A DNA stretch of 64,000 nt, taken from positions 19,706 to 83,705 of the forward strand of contig NZ_JALIEB010000016.1 in the NCBI RefSeq assembly GCF_025755255.1, read 5' to 3'. The stretch comes from Roseobacter sinensis. GTDB lineage: Bacteria > Pseudomonadota > Alphaproteobacteria > Rhodobacterales > Rhodobacteraceae. The notes under the pieces are model-generated. The model made no database searches, had not been told where the DNA came from, and worked only from the letters and a program-made list of their open reading frames with translations. Made by a program: the position numbers and the translations under genes. Shown here one piece after another: positions 60,972-64,000 of this stretch (position 1 is its first letter; each line of letters starts with the position of its first letter).

Positions 60972-62887
60972 TGAGCACCCGGCTTCCTCTCTGGGCTGCC
61001 GTGCCAGTGGGTACCCTCTGCGGAACCGCCCTCGGCACGATTGCAGCGAGCTTCTATCTCGCTCTGGCGTTGAGAACGGGTTTTGCCGAGTTTGATATGT
61101 TTGCCGTCTGGACGGCGAGCCCGGGTCTGCGCGCCGCAAATCCCGAGGCGTTCAAGGTCGCGTTCGGCGCTGTTGGCTTCGGGGCCACTGGACTGGCGGT
61201 TCTGGCCTTTAGCTGGACCTGGGCGCAGGACCGGGATGATTACGGGTCCGCACATTGGCAGACCAGACGCGAACTCAAGGCGAACGGCATGCTCCAGACG
61301 CCGGGATCCGGGTTTGTCTGTGGCAAGCTGGGAAAGCCGGCGTCAAAGGCACCCTACATCTCTGCGGGCGACATACCGCATGTAATGATGGTCGCTCCGA
61401 CCCGGGCCGGCAAGGGCGTGGGCTTCGTGATCCCGAACCTTTTGTCTTTCGCAGGTTCGGTCGTGGTTCTGGATGTGAAGGGCGAGAATTTCGAGAAGAC
61501 GGCAAGGCTGAGGGCGCTCAACGGCGATGAGGTCTTTCGCTTCAGCCCGTTCGATTGGGCGAACAGTTCGCATCGCTACAACCCGCTCGCGCGGATCGCG
61601 GCCGCCCCCAGTTTCGCCCAGCAGTTCACAGAAGTCTCGATCCTGGCGGACCTCTTCCTCGACAAGGACAACAAGACACTCGACACCTTCTCCGAGGCAG
61701 GCAAATCGATATTCGTCGCCGCCTGCCTTCTGGCGATCCAACGCGGCAGGCCGACCCTGGGCGAGGTCAACAAGATCGTCACCGGTGGGGATTACAAGAA
61801 TGCACAGTACAGTGCCTATGCGGACGAGGCGAAGGAAGCGACGGTGCGCGAGCTTTGGATCAATGCGGCCAGCGCGTCGTCGCGGCTGCTGACGTCCAAC
61901 ATCCAGGCTTTGATGACGGCCGGTCTGAAGCAGTGGGACAACCCGGCGGTTCGGACGGCAACCGATGCAAGCGACTTCGAGTTCGCGAACTTCAGGAAAA
62001 AACCGCACGCGCTCTACATCGTGGTGTCGGAAGATCACATCGCGACGCTGGCACCGCTCCTGCGGCTCATGTTCGCGGATCTCATCGCCAGTTTGCGGCA
62101 GAACGAGCCGGGTCCCGACGAGCCGTGGCCGGTCATGATGATGATCGACGAGTTCCAGCAAATGGGCGCGATGCCTTATCTCGAGCGGGCGATCCATTCG
62201 CTCGCTGCCTATGGCGGGCGTGTAGCGATGATTGCGCAGTCGTTGGCCTCGCTCGATCGCATCTACGGACCCGAGGGGCGCGAAAGCCTTGAGAACGGGG
62301 CAGGGCTCAAGCTCTACATAACGCCTCGCGACCAGCGTACCGTTCGCGAGGTCTCGGCGGCCGTCGGCAGCACTACCCGGGAAGCGGTGACCCGCATGTA
62401 TGGTCGAAATAAGGGCATCCTGGGTGCGACCTCAACGACTTCACGTCTGGAGGAACGTCCACTCCTCTCCGAGACCGAGGCGCGCACCATGGATCCTGAT
62501 GAGGTGATCATCCTGGCCTCACCGCAGCACCCGATCCGCGCACAGCGCATCAAGTATTTCGAGGATTCCTTTTTCATCAAACTGGCGGATCGCCAGGCGG
62601 GCCGCGACTTCCCCTATCCCCCACGTGTCGACGGAGTGGGGCCCTGGTTCGAAGAACCGAAACCCGCTCCTTCGACATTGCAACCTGCCTCTGTCGATTC
62701 TACTGCAACAAGCGAGCGTGCACGCCGACGGCAATCGCGATCCATGCAGACGCAAATCAATGAAACCACTGCAGGTGAGCTGCGTCCGGAAACCCTTGAT
62801 CGGGAGGACCCGGTCCCAGAAAAGTGGGAGCAAGTCTTCCGCGAGCAAGGTGACTTCATCGACGAACTGCTCGGGGATAGTCAGTAG
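60971..62887 (+). CDS. virD4: VirD4/TraG-type conjugative coupling protein
   Basis: A 638-aa T4CP. Two N-terminal membrane segments (about residues 8-32 and 56-80) are followed by the ATPase with Walker A MVAPTRAGKGVGFVIPNLL (about residues 139-157) and Walker B VMMMIDEFQQMGAM. It brings the relaxase-DNA complex to a type IV secretion channel. No virB genes are in the window. The C-terminal tail is Ser/Gln/Glu-rich. It overlaps the relaxase stop by one base. Confidence 0.95.
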   Translation: MSTRLPLWAAVPVGTLCGTALGTIAASFYLALALRTGFAEFDMFAVWTASPGLRAANPEAFKVAFGAVGFGATGLAVLAFSWTWAQDRDDYGSAHWQTRRELKANGMLQTPGSGFVCGKLGKPASKAPYISAGDIPHVMMVAPTRAGKGVGFVIPNLLSFAGSVVVLDVKGENFEKTARLRALNGDEVFRFSPFDWANSSHRYNPLARIAAAPSFAQQFTEVSILADLFLDKDNKTLDTFSEAGKSIFVAACLLAIQRGRPTLGEVNKIVTGGDYKNAQYSAYADEAKEATVRELWINAASASSRLLTSNIQALMTAGLKQWDNPAVRTATDASDFEFANFRKKPHALYIVVSEDHIATLAPLLRLMFADLIASLRQNEPGPDEPWPVMMMIDEFQQMGAMPYLERAIHSLAAYGGRVAMIAQSLASLDRIYGPEGRESLENGAGLKLYITPRDQRTVREVSAAVGSTTREAVTRMYGRNKGILGATSTTSRLEERPLLSETEARTMDPDEVIILASPQHPIRAQRIKYFEDSFFIKLADRQAGRDFPYPPRVDGVGPWFEEPKPAPSTLQPASVDSTATSERARRRQSRSMQTQINETTAGELRPETLDREDPVPEKWEQVFREQGDFIDELLGDSQ

Positions 62888-63040
62888 GCGGGGCGGGAAG
62901 CCGTCATTCGCTGCAGGTATGAAGTAGAATCAGCCTCTGCATGAGAGCCAACATTCGACGTCTGTCAATTGACACAACGGCAAGGCTGGGGCCGCGCCTT
63001 GCTCGCTCCTAACGTGTTCTAACGTTGTTCTACTTTTTGA

Positions 63041-63069
63041 TTGACCAAATCATCAACACAACATATTTG
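63041..63069 (+). promoter_or_regulatory. promoter of the terminal two-gene operon
   Basis: TTGACC (63041-63046), a 17-base spacer, TATTTG (63064-63069). The predicted start (about 63076) coincides with the ATG at 63077, so the mRNA would have no leader. Confidence 0.55.
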
Positions 63070-63075
63070 TTGTGT
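63056..63075. promoter_or_regulatory. palindromic operator over the -10 region
   Basis: ACACAACA-TATT-TGTTGTGT is a perfect 8-bp inverted repeat covering the -10 element. It ends one base before the next codon context of the ATG at 63077. Its place fits autorepression by the XRE protein of the second gene. Confidence 0.7.
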
Positions 63076-63076
63076 C

Positions 63077-63514
63077 ATGACTTTAAGGTATGATTCCACA
63101 ACAGGCTATTTGGTTCCTGGCCTCCATCAAGTCTCATGGAGCGCTATGACGGCACTGTGCGAGCTCAACGCTCATCGATCGCGGCTCATAAGTGGCCTGC
63201 GAGCGGCAGCCCTGAATCTGCATGGAGCGGGTTGCAGGGTGATATTGCTAGATGGGAGCTTCGTCTCTCAAAAGGAGTTGCCAAATGACTATGACGGGGC
63301 TTGGAGCCCGGTCGGCGTCGATCCCAGCCGAGTCGATCCAGTCCTGTTGAACTTCGACAATCAGCGCGCAGCAATGAAAGCAAAGTATGGTGGCGAGCTC
63401 TTTATCTCATCGAGTTTGGCGGCGCCTGGCGTGCTTTTTGAAGAGTTTTTTCAAACCGATAGGAATGGGAATGCCAAAGGAATCTTGTCTCTAGATTTAG
63501 GGAGCATCACATGA
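63077..63514 (+). CDS. nucleotidyltransferase-like protein (DUF6932 type)
   Basis: A 145-aa protein starting MTLRYDSTTGYLVPGLHQVS. It contains ILLDGSFVSQKELPNDYDGAW, which matches the nucleotidyltransferase-fold motif GS...DxD in the looser form seen in DUF6932 proteins. Residues SRLISGLRAAALNL form the preceding helix. The open frame extends to a TTG at 63041, but that would cover the promoter and operator. It overlaps the XRE gene by 4 bases. Candidate toxin or modifying enzyme. Confidence 0.75.
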   Translation: MTLRYDSTTGYLVPGLHQVSWSAMTALCELNAHRSRLISGLRAAALNLHGAGCRVILLDGSFVSQKELPNDYDGAWSPVGVDPSRVDPVLLNFDNQRAAMKAKYGGELFISSSLAAPGVLFEEFFQTDRNGNAKGILSLDLGSIT

Positions 63515-64000
63515 TCACCAACGAACGCCAATACAAGATGACTCGGGCCAACGCCGAGAAGTTCAAGGCCGCAATCGCTGGATTTGATGCCGCCAAGAGA
63601 GAAGATGCGGGGATACATCCAACCTTTATCGAGGCGGAACTTGGTGGACTTAGCAGTCAGCTCGAAGACTTAGAAAACGAATTGGCCGAGTACGAAACTC
63701 TGCAATCGCTGGAAGCACCGGTTATCAGGGTTGATCAACTCAGCGACTTGGCGGAAGGCCTGATTGCAGCACGGATCGCATCTGGACTGTCTCAGCGTGA
63801 GCTTGCTGAGCGAATGGGCCTGAAACAGCAGCAAATACAACGCTATGAAGCAGAAAAGTATGCAGGTGCAAGTCTGTCCCGCCTGATAGAAATATCAGAC
63901 GCACTTGGAATCAAGCTGAGGAATGAGATTTTAGTGCCATACGCGCCTGAGACGTTTGACGGTATCATCCGAAAACTTATGCAAACTGGCTTGGAGCCAT
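63511..64000 (+). CDS. XRE-family HTH protein, truncated by the window edge
   Basis: At least 163 residues with no stop before the window ends. It begins MITNERQYKMTRANAEKFKA, has a coiled, acidic helical region (about residues 40-70: ELGGLSSQLEDLENELAEYE), then a Cro/CI HTH: GLSQRELAERMGLKQQQIQR (about residues 99-118). Its start overlaps the nucleotidyltransferase-like gene (ATGA). It probably represses the operon through the palindrome at 63056 and may neutralise its partner. Confidence 0.82.
   Translation, partial: MITNERQYKMTRANAEKFKAAIAGFDAAKREDAGIHPTFIEAELGGLSSQLEDLENELAEYETLQSLEAPVIRVDQLSDLAEGLIAARIASGLSQRELAERMGLKQQQIQRYEAEKYAGASLSRLIEISDALGIKLRNEILVPYAPETFDGIIRKLMQTGLEP

Overview
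The window looks like one side of a large, GC-rich alphaproteobacterial plasmid, most likely from the Rhodobacterales (Roseobacter/Paracoccus type). The reasons are a repABC replication/partition cassette, a VirD2/VirD4-type mobilisation pair, backbone proteins of the DUF736, DUF2958 and ArdC types, and an anaerobic respiration island laid out as in Paracoccus-like bacteria (nosCRZDFYLX, a fused NarK, narGHJI, NarR, NnrS/NnrU). This is judged from protein content only; no database search was run.

Layout. 1-4.6 kb is a mobile or accessory fringe: a small conserved protein, an XRE regulator, an IS30-family element split by an IS256-family element (8-bp duplication CTAGAACG on both sides), a secreted orphan and a DUF1858 redox protein. 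4.6-8.7 kb is a TetR-controlled ABC/membrane-fusion exporter operon on the minus strand. 9.0-18.0 kb is the nitrous-oxide reductase cluster (minus strand), followed by hemN (plus strand). 20.1-33.4 kb is one long minus-strand nitrate reductase unit: narK, narG, narH, narJ, narI, ppiC, a hemerythrin, a beta-carbonic anhydrase, moeA and a DUF2478 protein. NarR is divergent, with FNR-type boxes in between. 34.3-40.2 kb holds accessory NO/anaerobiosis genes: an AhpD-like protein, two DUF6455 proteins, a CBS protein, nnrU, nnrS, a 5-formyl-THF cyclo-ligase, a hemerythrin, a truncated haemoglobin, a divergent nsrR and a DUF6522 protein. No nitrite reductase (nirS/nirK) or NO reductase (norCB) is present, so in this window the machinery makes nitrite from nitrate and N2 from N2O, and the middle steps must be elsewhere or absent.

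40.8-64 kb is the plasmid backbone: a MGLDQYAY-type protein, a 618-aa ParB-like protein, DUF736, repA-repB-repC with a recognisable antisense counter-transcript in the repB-repC gap and three copies of TTGACAGCCGTGCA around repA, a DUF4143 ATPase, and ArdC. A metal cassette interrupts the backbone (51.0-56.9 kb): an IS110 transposase, a reduced mer-like operon (MerR, MerT-like, MerF-like and a GDCC-type Cys-rich protein, without MerA), then a second MerR regulator driving a transglutaminase-like protein and two cation diffusion facilitators. Both MerR-type promoters have the diagnostic 19-bp spacer with a centred palindrome. The backbone resumes with DUF2958, a candidate oriT, a mobilisation accessory protein, the VirD2-like relaxase and the VirD4 coupling protein. 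The window ends in a nucleotidyltransferase-like gene overlapping an XRE gene that runs off the edge, a candidate toxin-antitoxin or regulatory pair.

Regulation can be read in several places: TTGAT-N4-ATCAA-like boxes before narK, narR, the DUF6455 pair, the CBS gene, nosC and hemN; an NsrR-type palindrome between nsrR and the haemoglobin operon; a TetR palindrome; and a palindrome over the -10 of the terminal pair. I found no tRNA, rRNA or CRISPR array.
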